From Mytilus galloprovincialis (lineage: Eukaryota; Mollusca; Bivalvia; Mytilida; Mytilidae): a stretch of DNA of 64,000 bases. Within the stretch, counting starts at the first letter, position 1. Each line of letters opens with the position of its first letter. The stretch lies in contig NC_134844.1 of assembly GCF_965363235.1 (NCBI RefSeq), positions 15,234,646 to 15,298,645 on the forward strand, in the 5' to 3' direction. A program made the position numbers and the translations under genes. The notes beneath the pieces were generated by a model, which made no database searches, was not told the origin of the DNA, and saw nothing but the letters and a program-made list of their open reading frames with translations. Shown piece after piece: positions 33,731 through 46,400 of the stretch.

Positions 33731-35479
33731 AGAATCTAAATATTAATTAGAGTCCTTAAAAGTTATTTTTTATACAAGGGATTATAATAACTAACTACTA
33801 AAGTTCTACAAAATAGTCGTGTGTATTCAGAAACAAATTGTGAATGGGAACGACAGTGTTAATTTACATAAAATGATTCAGGATTGATTGATTATTGTTT
33901 GCTTAAAGTCAAGTGGAAACTATGAACAGTAACGATCCACATTGACAATACTTGACAGTACTTTGACCTCTAGATGTCATTCAGTTGTTTTCACATTTAC
34001 TAGGCGTTTTCTCAACATATCCTATATCTATTGCTATGTGCACTCAAAGTATAAAACTGAAAAAAGTTAGATAAACCAAAGCTTTATGTTCATAGTATTG
34101 AAATCCAAGGAAAGTAAATTTTTCCTCTTTTAAAAACAAAAACAAATACATCGAAAATAATTGACAGCATATTAAACTCTAGATGTCATTCAGTTGATTT
34201 TACATATACAAGGCATATTCTCAACATATCCTATATACATTTCTATACACACTAAAAGTAGAAAACTGAAAATAAGTTTGATAAACGAAAGCTTTATGTT
34301 CATAGTATTGGAGTCAAAGGAAAGACAATCTGTCTTCTATTAAAATAAAATAAAAATATGTTTGAAAATGATTAAACAAAGACTTGAAACTAGATACTAG
34401 TAAGGAATTACGTAAAATATTTACCAATTTCGTCGTGTTGATTTTAAATCACAAAAAGGAGTGTGTTTTCGAAAACATATTATCTCACATTTTATTACAC
34501 ATTAACCAAACAATATGGTTTATGCTGTACTTCCAAAATAACGTATTATCATGATTACATATGCGTTATTGAAAGGTTCAAAAAGTCGTTGCAACGGATT
34601 TGACTTAAAATTCTTAAAAACACACATATTGTTCTCTTTGCAATTCAGTGGATCTTTTAAATGACATTCGTGCAACCATTTTTAAAACATAAAAACTTGT
34701 TTGAGTAACTTGTGTAATATTTAGTTTGATGTTGTACCAGTAAACAGCCATGGTATATTGAAATTGTTGAAATCTTCCGCAGAATTGACGTTATTTTACC
34801 TCTCTGGATTTCACCAGCTATTAGGTAATTAGTTAGATTTCTATAAGAACTTAACTTTAAAATTGACTAAGAGATTAAGTGCTTGTGATATAGAGATCAA
34901 ATGACAATGTTGACTTTAACAATTTGTTGGAATGTGTTTTTGGTTGTTTGTTCCATGTACGATTGTTTACATTTAAATAAGTCTATTTGAACAGGAAACT
35001 CAAAGTCATTTATGTAAAATGTTTTCATTAATGATCCATCATTGAGATTGGTGATTAACAAAGAAGTCAGATATAGAAATTTATCAATTATTATTACGGG
35101 GATCATATTTATGTCCATTGGAGATATTCTTTATGATTAGAGATAATTATCCGGATGAAAATTTACGGAAAATTTAAGATCATTTAATAATACTCAGTAT
35201 AAATAATCTGACAGTGGATATCCTAATATTTTATCTGCTGCTTAATCGAGTAAAATGTGAAAATTGCGAAAAATCTTCTGCGACTTTAGGATGAAGTTTT
35301 TTCAGTGTTATTTTTCCAAATAATATTTAATATTTAACTGATTGAAACATATATATTGTGAAGTTGAATAGTGCTAAAAAGAGAAATGTGATAATGATAG
35401 TGATAATTATATTAGCACATAGCTATATATATTATATTATATATTAATAATTTTAAAAGATGTAAGGAGCTCACGAAAC
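33731..35479. other. Upstream region of the receptor gene
   Basis: AT-rich. Two ~190-bp segments near 33960-34130 and 34155-34330 resemble each other ('CTCTAGATGTCATTCAGTTG', 'CAACATATCCTATAT', 'GAAAGCTTTATGTTCATAGT'), a diverged tandem duplication. No promoter motif can be assigned. Confidence 0.55.
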
Positions 35480-35685
35480 ATGGTGATAAACGGATTATTT
35501 TTAAGTCTTTTATTAATTTGTATTGGACTGCCTATGCTAGACAGTACACAAATGGTATGGATGGCACCCTATAGTCTAATACCGGGGTCCAGTCTTCTAG
35601 TCAACGCTTCTACATCACTGCCAGCATTGTCACTGGCATTACAGAAGATCTATAACCAAGGAATACTACCAAATAATTCAATAAG
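35480..35685 (+). CDS. Receptor exon 1 (signal peptide)
   Basis: 68 codons plus two bases, from ATG after 'GAAACATGG' to NNSI(S); donor GTAATT. A hydrophobic stretch at residues 4-20 is a signal peptide. The tail is duplicated at 35707-35770. Confidence 0.88.
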
Positions 35686-38600
35686 GTAATTTGTCTTGAT
35701 TTTTGTCAGCATTGTCACTGTCTTTACAGGAGATCTATAACCAAGGAATACTACCAAACAATTATTAAGGTAATGTCTTAATTGTGTCATAGAAAAAAAA
35801 TGAAATAATAAGTCAGTGTAAATATAATTTCCATTAAAATGAAAATATCCAATGAGCTTTATTACTATGTTTTTGATTCCGTTTACAAAGGTCTTAGACT
35901 TCTAACAGTAATAGTCTGCAAATAAAAAAAACTTTGATTATTTTATCTCATTGAACTTTAGGCGCATTAAAAATGTTTTTTCGTCACCGCAAGTATGAAA
36001 AACCATACATGTATACGGAAGCCGAAAAGGGCCATTCCAAAAAAAAAAAAAAATAAAAAATTATGTCGTAATTACGACATAGCATGTCGTAATTTCAACA
36101 TAACATGTCGTTATTACGACATCGCTATGTTTTAATTTCGACATAACATGTCGTAATAACGACATCATTATGTCGTTTTAACGACATTGATATGTCGTAA
36201 TAACGACATCGCTATATATATATAATAGAATATGTATTTTGATTTGCCAAGAGACTAAATGACACAGAAATTAACAACTATATGTCATCATAATGCCCCC
36301 AATAATTAGAAAAGCCCCCGCATAGTCAGCTATAAAAGAGGGACGAAAGATACCAGAGGGAGAGTCCCCGAAATGCTGTGTGGTAGACAGTGTTATTAAT
36401 TAATTATTAGCTCCCTTGATAAAACTCCAAATTTCATATTTAATGTATTTCATTGTTAAATAATTTACACGAAGCTTAATAATTTGGTTACCTTCTGTGA
36501 GAAACTTATATATTTTATAGATCTCAATAAAGATAAATACGATTCAGACCGTGGAAGGGGTGTATAATAAGTCCAGGTCCATCTAAACTTCAATGAGTTG
36601 GAAGAATTTTCCGTGAATGGTAGGAGGACAGACATTCAGTCCTACCAAGGCAAGCCTAGCATTCCATCTCCCTATTAAAAAGCGCAAACTAAATGCCTTC
36701 TTGTACTAAGGGTTAATTGAAGTATTGATTACTCTATTTCTGCTTTCAAACGTTGGACACGATGTTCCTACAACACGACGTTACACTTAAAATGCGGAGT
36801 CGAAGAGGGTTTTTGACTTCGATTATTTTTTGCAAGTTTTATTCGTTTTTTTATATTTTGGTTGATTCTGGTTCCGTTCGTTTTGTGATGTCATTTTATC
36901 ATAAAATACCTCAAGTTGTTGAAATCGATTTAATAATGTTTACCCTTTTAGTTATTTCAACTTAAAATGCAGTACTGTCGCAAGTAATGTAGGAAGGAAA
37001 GATGGGACGGAAGTACATGTATACGGTTTTCCATAAAAAAATGTTTTTAGATGTACAAAACTTTTATCATAGGATGTTTAACTTTCAAGGTGCATATCAT
37101 CTGTCATTGTGAAATTTCTATATCTTAATTCAACCCCAATACAAATATATCTGACACTCTGCAAGTAAATCAAACATTTTTACCCTTGGTTAAATTTTAA
37201 TAGAATTGTATTTTCCCTGGCACATAAGTTGTCGAAATACAACCCTTCAATTACTTGAACCTTGGCTTGAGAATTATTTCCCAAGTCATCTATAGTGTTT
37301 AACTTCTGATATACTTTTTAAAATATAGTAATCTTCTCCTGGATCGTCCGTGAAAACGGCTAATATAATCCCGGGTTTTTATTTATTCGATGAAACGGTT
37401 TTCGTCACTGTTTGGGATTCGTCTTTCAATTACCTCCATTTCATGCACAAGTTTATATTGACGAAAAGTTCCGGCTTCGCTAGTACAGGAATTACTGTCA
37501 TCACGACAGTTATAACATGAATAGCAGGACAAATCTCGAAGTAAAACATTCCGTGAACTGGTATTAAGTCTTTTAATATTGGTGATTGCACCTTACTGAA
37601 GTGACGACTTTAAATGATCTATTTCGGAGTACTTCCGCAACATAAATTTCAATTCACATTTTACATTTAGAGGACTGTCTTGTTGTCTCCAATTTGTCTT
37701 TGCAAAACTTGGACGAAGTTCATGTAATGAGATTTTCCCCCCATTTCACCATTCTTTTAAATAAATCGTTAAAAGCTATAACTTTAATAAAAAATGCAAA
37801 ATTTAACCTGTGTCGAAGAGGGACGAAAGATACCAAAGGGACAGTCAAACTCATAAATCTAAAACAAACTGACAACGCCATGGCTAAAAATAAAGAAGAC
37901 AAACAGAAAAACAATATTACACACGACACAACATAGAAAACTAAAGAATAAACAACACGAACCCCACCAAAAACTAGGGGTGATCTCAGGTGCTCCGGAA
38001 GGGTAAGCAGATCCTGCTCCACATGTGGCACCCGTCGTGTTGCTTAAGTGATTACAAATCCGGTAAATAGTCTAATTCGGTAGGTCATATTCATGAAAGG
38101 GAAGGGGATTGTAGTTACGACGTAAGGAACATATCCGATATCATTTGTGAAACGGTTATTCCATAACGGTCAACCAACTCGTGATGGCGTCCGTAAAATT
38201 TACGAAGGGATGATTTCAACTTCACCATTTGGAACTCTTGGTTTAATAGCTTCCTTGTGAGCAGCAAACCTCTATCAAGAAAATCATGATAAGAAATGCA
38301 AGCACGGGAATATCGTATCAATTGGGAGATATATACCCCGTATGCAGGTGCTGCTGGAATGTTGCTACTTAGAAATGGAAAGTTCACAATTGGAAAGCTG
38401 AAATCATCTCTTTTGTCGTAAAGTTTTGTTTTCAACCGACCCTCATTGTCAATTTCTAGATGTAAGTCAAGATATGAAGCCGACTTAACTGTATCTGTAG
38501 TATCCTTTATCTCTAGTTCGATTGGATAGATGCGTTCCACATAGTCACCAAATTTTGAATTGTTTAGTGAAAGAACATCATCTATATAGCGGAAAGTAGA

Positions 38601-40429
38601 GTTAAAGGATATTGCTAACTTCTTATCTTTCTTCCTAAGAAGTTCCTGCATGAAGTCAGCCTCATAATAATAAAGAAACAAGTCGGCGAGTAGAGGGGCA
38701 CAGTTTGTTCCCATTGGAATGCCGACAGTCTGTTGAAAAACACGTCCTCCGAACGTAACAAATATGTTGTCAATCAAGAAATCAAGCATCTTGATAATAT
38801 CAGTTTCAGAGAATTTTTTGTTTGAATCAGAGTGATTCTTTACAAAGTAGGATTTATCCCTCCCTAAGACAAGATACTTGTATCTACGTTGGCCATTCTT
38901 TTTTATGAAGCAAAGTAATATCAACTCTTTCAATTTGTCTTTTAGTTTGGAATGTGGAATACTTGTGTACAGGGTAGAAAAGTCAAATGTTTTAATACTG
39001 TTACAAGATGAAAGAGAGTTAGATTGTATGTACTCTAAAAGATCTTTTGAATTTTTAAGTATCCACATCTGATTCACGCCACCTCTAGAATAGGCAGTTT
39101 CACAATAACTTTGAAGCCCGTCTTTGATTGCTGATAAAATAGATGTTAATAATTTAGAAAGAGGTTTCGTGGAGCACTTGGAAGACCCAGCAATATACCG
39201 TTGTTTGTAAGGACACTTATGTAGTTTAGGTATCCAATACAGTGATGGAAGATCCAGTTCTTCATCTTTGGTTGAAATTCCAAAGGAACATAGAACAGAC
39301 CTATGATTATCCAGGATTTCCTCTTTGGTAAGTGTCGTGAGGGTATATGTTGAGTTACCAAGTGAATTGTCAATACCTAATTCGTTTATCAAGCAGTTGA
39401 TGTAGTGACTTTTACACACAAAAACGATGTTATTTGGGGCTTTATCTGCAGGGACAACAACATATTTGTCATGGAGGTCGGATAGGTGTTTTGCAACATT
39501 TGGGTCTTTAAAGATTGACGTAGCATGGGCATTGATGGACCCATTCAGTTTCTTAATTCTGATTTGTATCAACGACCTCACTGCCTTGATCCATTCGGAA
39601 AGAGTGTCTACGTCTTCCTTCTCGCGCTTAGCCCCTATGTCACCGGGCGGAGTCTATAGCAACATGCACTATTCTTTTTTTTTCGGCAGAATCATCAACC
39701 TCTTTTTCCAAATTTCATAACACGATTAGTTTTAATTGTCATTAACATTTAATTGAAACTTTAGCACATGTAACGTAGGAAATTAGCGTCTTTCGGATTT
39801 TAGACGTGTTCAGACGTTTGGACAAATTGGCTACCGTTTTGTAATGTGTGGAAGCATTTTATTTCTTTAAGACTCAAATATGTAGTTAATAAGAAAAGAA
39901 TCTTGGCATTTTTTACTCTTCGTGTATCTAACTTTGATTTTGATCAATTATAAAAAATACGCGTTAACTGCATTGAAAAAAGAAATATCAAGTTGGACAA
40001 AATGGCTACCGTTTGAAAAACGACTGTTCAGAGAAGATTTTATTGAATCAGCAATATATTTGAACTCACGAACAATTAGGCAAATATTTGTACTTTTGTT
40101 AGATATTATTATTGTCTTACTCTTTTTATTCATTTGCTGCTATATCTACTTATAAAATTCACTTTCAGTCGTTGAGTTCACGAAAAAACGTCTTTGGACA
40201 TTTTCTTATTCCAGCTTAATATGCAGCCACCGAGTCAAATGAAATTTGGAAAATAACGACTTTAACGCCACAAAGAAACGACACATGTCGTTGTTACTGC
40301 CAAGAATCAAGAAAATCAAAGAATAAGAAATGGGATCACTATACATAATAATTAAAACAGTTTTTATACGCCCGTCAAAATTTTCACGGGACGTATTATG
40401 GTATACAAATGCCCGGTGTCCGTCCGTCC

Positions 40430-40460
<31 letters not shown>

Positions 40461-43400
40461 CATCTGTCTGTCCGTCTGTCCGTCTGTCTGTCCGGCGTAA
40501 ACATGTCGCACCGTAACTTGAGAATGACTTATCCAAATTTCATGAAATTAATATAGTTGTTTCTTATGATGGTCAAATGATCTGTATACATTTTGGTGGA
40601 AATAAGATTAAAACTTTTTGAGTTACGGCACTTTGTAACTAAAACAGGGGTGTGTTTTTTTCACATGTCGCACCGTATCTCAAAAACGATTTTTGATTAT
40701 GGCTTAAAACTTTAAACACTTCTTAGTTATACTAATCTTAATATCTGTATACTTTTTGGTGATGATTCAAAATTTCATTTTTGAGTTATTGAGTATTTTG
40801 TAAAAAAGGGGGAGGGGGTTTTTACATGTCGCGCCATATCTCAAAAACCATTTATGATTATTGCTTAAAACATTACACATGTCTTTGTTATATTAATCTA
40901 AAGATCTGTATACTTTTTGGTGATGATTCAAAATTTTTTTTTTGAGTTATTGAGTATTTTGTAAAACAGGGGAGGGTTTTTTACATGTCGCGCCGTATCT
41001 CAAAAATAATTTATGATTATTGCTTAAAACTTTACACACTTCTTTGTTATATTATTCTAAAGATCTGTATACTTTTTGGTGATGATTCAAAATTTTATTT
41101 TTGAGTTATTGAGTATTTTGTATAACAGGGGAGGGTTTTTTTTTACATGTCACGCCGTATCTCAAAAATAATTTATGATCATTGCTTAAAACTTTACACA
41201 CTTCTTTGTTATATTAATCAAAAGATCTGTATTCTTTTTGGTTTTGATTCAAAATTTTATTTTAATGATATTTAGTTTAAAAAAAAAAAAAAACAGGGTG
41301 GGGGGTTTCACATGTCTCAAAAACAATATATGGTTATTGCTTTAAACTTTCTCAGAAACTATTTATGATTATTGCATAAAACTTCCACACAAGACGTCGG
41401 GCGTATCATGCGCTCATGGCGCAGCTGTTTATTCATAAATGTAACGTTGGACATCCGTTTTTTTCACATAGCTTTGTTATTTTAATCCTCAAACATACTA
41501 GATATTACTTAGTATATGATCAAGAGATGTAAAAACATAATTCAAAACATATATAGAATTAATTTGTTTTAATATTGGTTCGTGTTTTCTAACATTTTTA
41601 TTTTGTTTTGCGGATGAAATTTCGAAGATTCTGCTTTAAATCCTATGGGTTGTAGGAACATCATGTCCAACGTTTGAAAGTAGAAATAGAGCAATCAATA
41701 CTTCAATTAACCCTTATTACACGAAGGCTTGTAGTTTGCACTAATGAAAAGGGAGGTGGAATGCTCGGTTTGCGTTGGTAGGACTGCATGTTAATCCCCA
41801 TGTATAGTGCCACGTATAGTTCTTTATAGACCTGGATTTACTATACACCCCTTCCACGGTCTGTATCATATTTCACTTTCATGAGATCTATAAAATATAT
41901 AAGTTTCTCACAGAAGGTAACCAAAGAAGGTAACCAAAGATTTTGCAACGATGCAAATATTAAACATTACAATATAAATTAATATCTTTAACCAATGAAT
42001 TCAAATAGCAAAAGCTATGCAATTAACAAATATATAATTATTCAGCTTCATGTAAATCATTTAACAATGAAATACATAAAATATGAAATTTGGAGTTTTA
42101 CCAAGGGAGCTAATAATTAATTAATAACACTGTCTGCCACACAGCATTTCGGGGACTCTCCCTCTGGTATCTTTCGTCCCTCTTTTATAGCTGACTATGC
42201 GGGGGCTTTTCTAATTATTGGGGGCATTATGATGACATATAGTTGTTAATTTCTGTGTCATTTAGTCTCTTGGCAAATCATAATACATATTCTATTATAT
42301 ATATAGCGATGTCGTTATTACGACATACCTATGTCGTTAAAACGACATAGTGATGTCGTTATTACGACATGTTATGTCGAAATTACGACATAGCGATGTC
42401 GTTATAACGACATGTTATGTCGAAATTACGACATGCTATGTCGTAATTACGACATAATATATTTTTTGAATGACCCTTATCGGCTTCCGTACATGTAAGC
42501 TTGAAGCAGTACTGACTTTTTTTATCCCTCTGCTTAGATGACGTTTCAAAGTTTTACATTTAATTATTAACCAACTAAGTACATTATTGTCAAACATGAC
42601 TGTTTATTAAAAATTATGTTTTTCAACACATAACTTTTGTCAACTTAATATCTTGGATATTTGATATATTAACACATACACTTTTATTCAGTTGGTTAAT
42701 AAATGTATTAAGAAATGGGTGTTTTTATAATGGCTCTGTTATATGTCCTCGGATGTCTGTAATGGCCCTCGGCGTTACCTCGGCCCATTACAGACTTCCT
42801 TGACCATTATTACAGACCTTGGACATATAACAGGGCCATTATAAAAACAACCATTCATTAATACTAAAGTAGTGGCCTGCCTAAATTTTTCCGTGCGACA
42901 ATGTGATATTTGCAGAGAGTGTTTGTACATTTGGTTACTTCATGACTTACTGGTAGCTTCCGTTTGATACTTGGAAGTTACACCGACGCTGCACTCATAA
43001 GAAGGCATTCTTTTTGTGACTAGAAGAAAATCTAAATATAAAAAAAACCCCACTTTTTATTAATCATCTCTCAAAAATGAAACAAAGACAATAAAGTGAT
43101 ACCTGTTAACTTTGTCTTATCAAGAAAGGGAAACAGCCCTATATTTTACGAAATGTTTTATGTAGTATAAAAATAAGGAGCTGTGGTATGATTTCCAATG
43201 AGTCAATTATCCACCACAATTCCAATGTAATGGATATAAGCAATTAAAGGACAGCATACGGGCTTCAGCAATGAGAAAACTCTAATGAAAAAATGTGAAA
43301 CAATTCAAACTAGAAAAGAATAGAGTGACTTATTTATGACAAAATAAGTAACGAAAAACAAATATGAGAGTCTTAGACGAACAAAACCCACCGAACTGCA

Positions 43401-46400
43401 GGCTCCTGACTTGGGACAGACACACAGATAATTTGGCGGAGTTAAACATGTTTGTTAGCACACCATCGAACCAATTATCTTTACCCAAACGATCATAAGG
43501 AAGAAAAGCAACTAAGGTAAAACAAACGACACATATCCCCGATATTAGACTACCTGCAGTTACCGAAACTAATTCCTACCCAATAAAAACTAATAAATAC
43601 TATACAAATACTGTCTTTTGATGAGGTAAATATGCGGTTTTATTGACTTTTGAAAAACTGATATTCATTGAGGCCGACGGCCGAAGTGAATATCAGTTTT
43701 TCAAAAGTCAATTAAACCCCATATTTACCGAAACAAAAGACAGTAATTGTTTTATTCCATATTCCGAGAGAAGAACATGTATTTAAGGAATAACATATAC
43801 CAAAATAAATTTAACATGAAAAATCTAACCATAACGTTGCATGTAAAAGCGCGTGACGTTTAGCGCGGTGAATAACACTTTCTCAGGTGAATATGCTTTT
43901 TTATTCAAAATCCAATTCATATAGAGAAACCTACTAAAATAATACCAATATGGAATAAATCATGTTATCCCTGACTGAAAAATCTACATTAAAATCAGCC
44001 AAAAGCCAAATTTTGTAATACACATCAAGAATTCTACAAATGACACATTTTTGTCAATCATTAGGTGTAGCTGAAAAGAACATGTTTTATTTTCCATCTT
44101 CCCTGAAATAATCTTATTCATAAGTTTTTATGCATTTTTAAGTGTGACCTATCTGGACTCTGGTTGTAACAGCAAACAGAGTATTGGAATCCTGACTGAT
44201 TATCTCGTACACCATCATGTTGACGTCATTGTAGGACCACCATGTACAGAAGGTAAAATGTTAACTAAAAAACACAACCCATAGTAGATGGATAAAAAAG
44301 GAGACGGACTATATAGAAAAGTCATTCAAACTCATCAATCGAAGAGAAACCGATATGGCATGGCACAATCAAGAATAACGACGAAAAGACATGGTCAACA
44401 GGGTATAAAACTCAAAATAGAATAATAAATAAATAATGGTGGAAAGAAGAGCTTTTATAGGAGAAAGTTATGAAATTTGACTAGAAACATTTAATAATGT
44501 GTAATCGATAAATTGGTAAAATTTTCTACCTCAGGTATAGATTACCTTAGCTGTATTTGGTAAAACTTTTAGGAGTTTCGGTCCTCAATGCTCTTCAACT
44601 TCATACTTTATTTGACCTTTTTAACTTTTTTGGATTCGATCGTCACTGATCAATGAGTCTTTTGTAGACGAAACCGCGTCTGGCGTATATACAAAATTTA
44701 GTCCTGGTATCTATGATGAGTTTATTTATTTCAACAAATCCATCAAGACACAAATAGAAACTTTCACATAAAACATCTTATAATATAATCTGTCGCATGC
44801 TTTAACTTATATATTTGAGCTACTTTCAGTGAGAAATTAGTGCAAATACTTGTCCTCTGGGAAATATGTGATACCTTATTAATGCATTATACAAAAATTA
44901 TGAGACAAGACTACTACCAAAAATTATAAATGCGAGTTTTATTATTTAGTGTGAAACTATCCCAATGTTCGCATTAATAAAAACGTAGCAATAGTTTCTG
45001 AATCTACATAGATTAATGATAAATGTTGATTATAGATTAACAAAGATAATTAAGAAATATTTAGTATCAGAATTGTTTTTTTCTTAATTCAATTAGAAAA
45101 ATATACACCACTTGGGTTATTTACTACTATTTTTTTATTGCCAAAATGTAAAATGGCTCTTTTTAATCTTGTAAGTTCACAATTTACTCATTAAAATATC
45201 AAAAGTTCATTAATATTCAGGAAAAGTCGAGGAGTTTCGTGACATGCCATGTTTTCTAATTACTTTTTTAAAAGATATTTGAAATAATTCTTCAAATTGA
45301 ATATTCCAGCAATGATACCTATTGCCGAACTAGCATCCTACAGAGATATACCAGTATTTAGTTGGTTAGCAAACGAAGAAAGCCTGGATGATAAAACTAA
45401 AGTGACCACCCTAGTCCGTGTTATTTATCCGCTCTCTCAACTAGGTAAATTTGATTAAGATTGATTCATTCATATGATATTCATTTACTTTATTCCAAAT
45501 TCTACTCTTAAACTTGATGACGGAAAATGTGAGTTTAAAATGACTATCAACGATCTGCCATCATCTCCAAATTACTTAAAACAAATATTGACATTTGACA
45601 TAGTCGTCCACTGACAAGGTTCCTTATTTTAGAAAGGAAAATATAGTTTGGCAGGGTTGAAACAGTTACTCGAAATTATTAGACAAACGGAAGGTTACCA
45701 AAAAACTATCACAAATCAAAAACTGACAATGCCATGCCGACTTAAGAAATAACAAAAAACGACAAACACTAGTACATTAAAACACTAAAAACTCAGCAAC
45801 ACGAACTCTATACACAGATCCTGCTACACATGTGACATCTGTCTTGTTGTTCATGAGAGTAAAAACCAGGTGATAAGTATAAAATCGGAATGTCAAATTC
45901 GAGGAAAAGAGGACGTACTGTTATAATGATTGGACATATCCGTCGTCATATTTGAGACAGATATATAATAACTATCACCAACTCGTGTTAAAAATCTTCC
46001 TTGTAAGCAGCAACACATATATAGAGGAAATCATGATAGGTGATGGAAACTCTCGAATATCAAATTAATTGGGAAATATATACTTTAAAAATTCACACAC
46101 TCAAGCTGGAATGTTGCTACATAAAAATGGAAAACTCGCAACTGTAAAGCTGAAATCATATCTCCATTTCACACTATACGGACTTCATATACAGGAATGT
46201 GCTCCTTACGCAGAAATTAAGTCATGAGGAGGGAAGATTTAAAATCTTTATGGACACTATCATGAATTGGCTGATCTATATGATGTGTCTGAACTAACTC
46301 ACTAAGGACATTTTTACCACGCCTTAGATTATGATTTACCATTAACGTCGTCTGGTCTTGTAAGTAACGAACGTGACCATTTCCCTAATATGACGGTTTT

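Larger units (their letters stand above)
36014..42491. mobile_element. 6.5-kb inverted-repeat (foldback-like) structure in receptor intron 1
   Basis: Arms about 36014-36775 and 41650-42491 are inverted copies of high identity. Outer ends are TACGGAAGCCGA (36014-36025) and TCGGCTTCCGTA (42480-42491), each followed outward by CATGTA, either target duplication or part of the palindrome. Each arm has a subterminal array of ATGTCGTAATTACGACAT-type palindromes, and 'GGGACGAAAGATACCAGAGG'. The right arm has ~120 extra bases. Inside lie a PLE (37815-39653) and a TIR element (40364-41406). No transposase was found. Confidence 0.8.

Noticed and set aside
36753-36965. 70-aa ORF between inverted-repeat arm and PLE
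   Set aside because: Hydrophobic AT-rich translation with no motif; not supported as a transposase or host gene.
40206-40511. 101-aa minus-strand ORF rich in QTDRQ
   Set aside because: Translation of a tetranucleotide microsatellite inside a TIR element.
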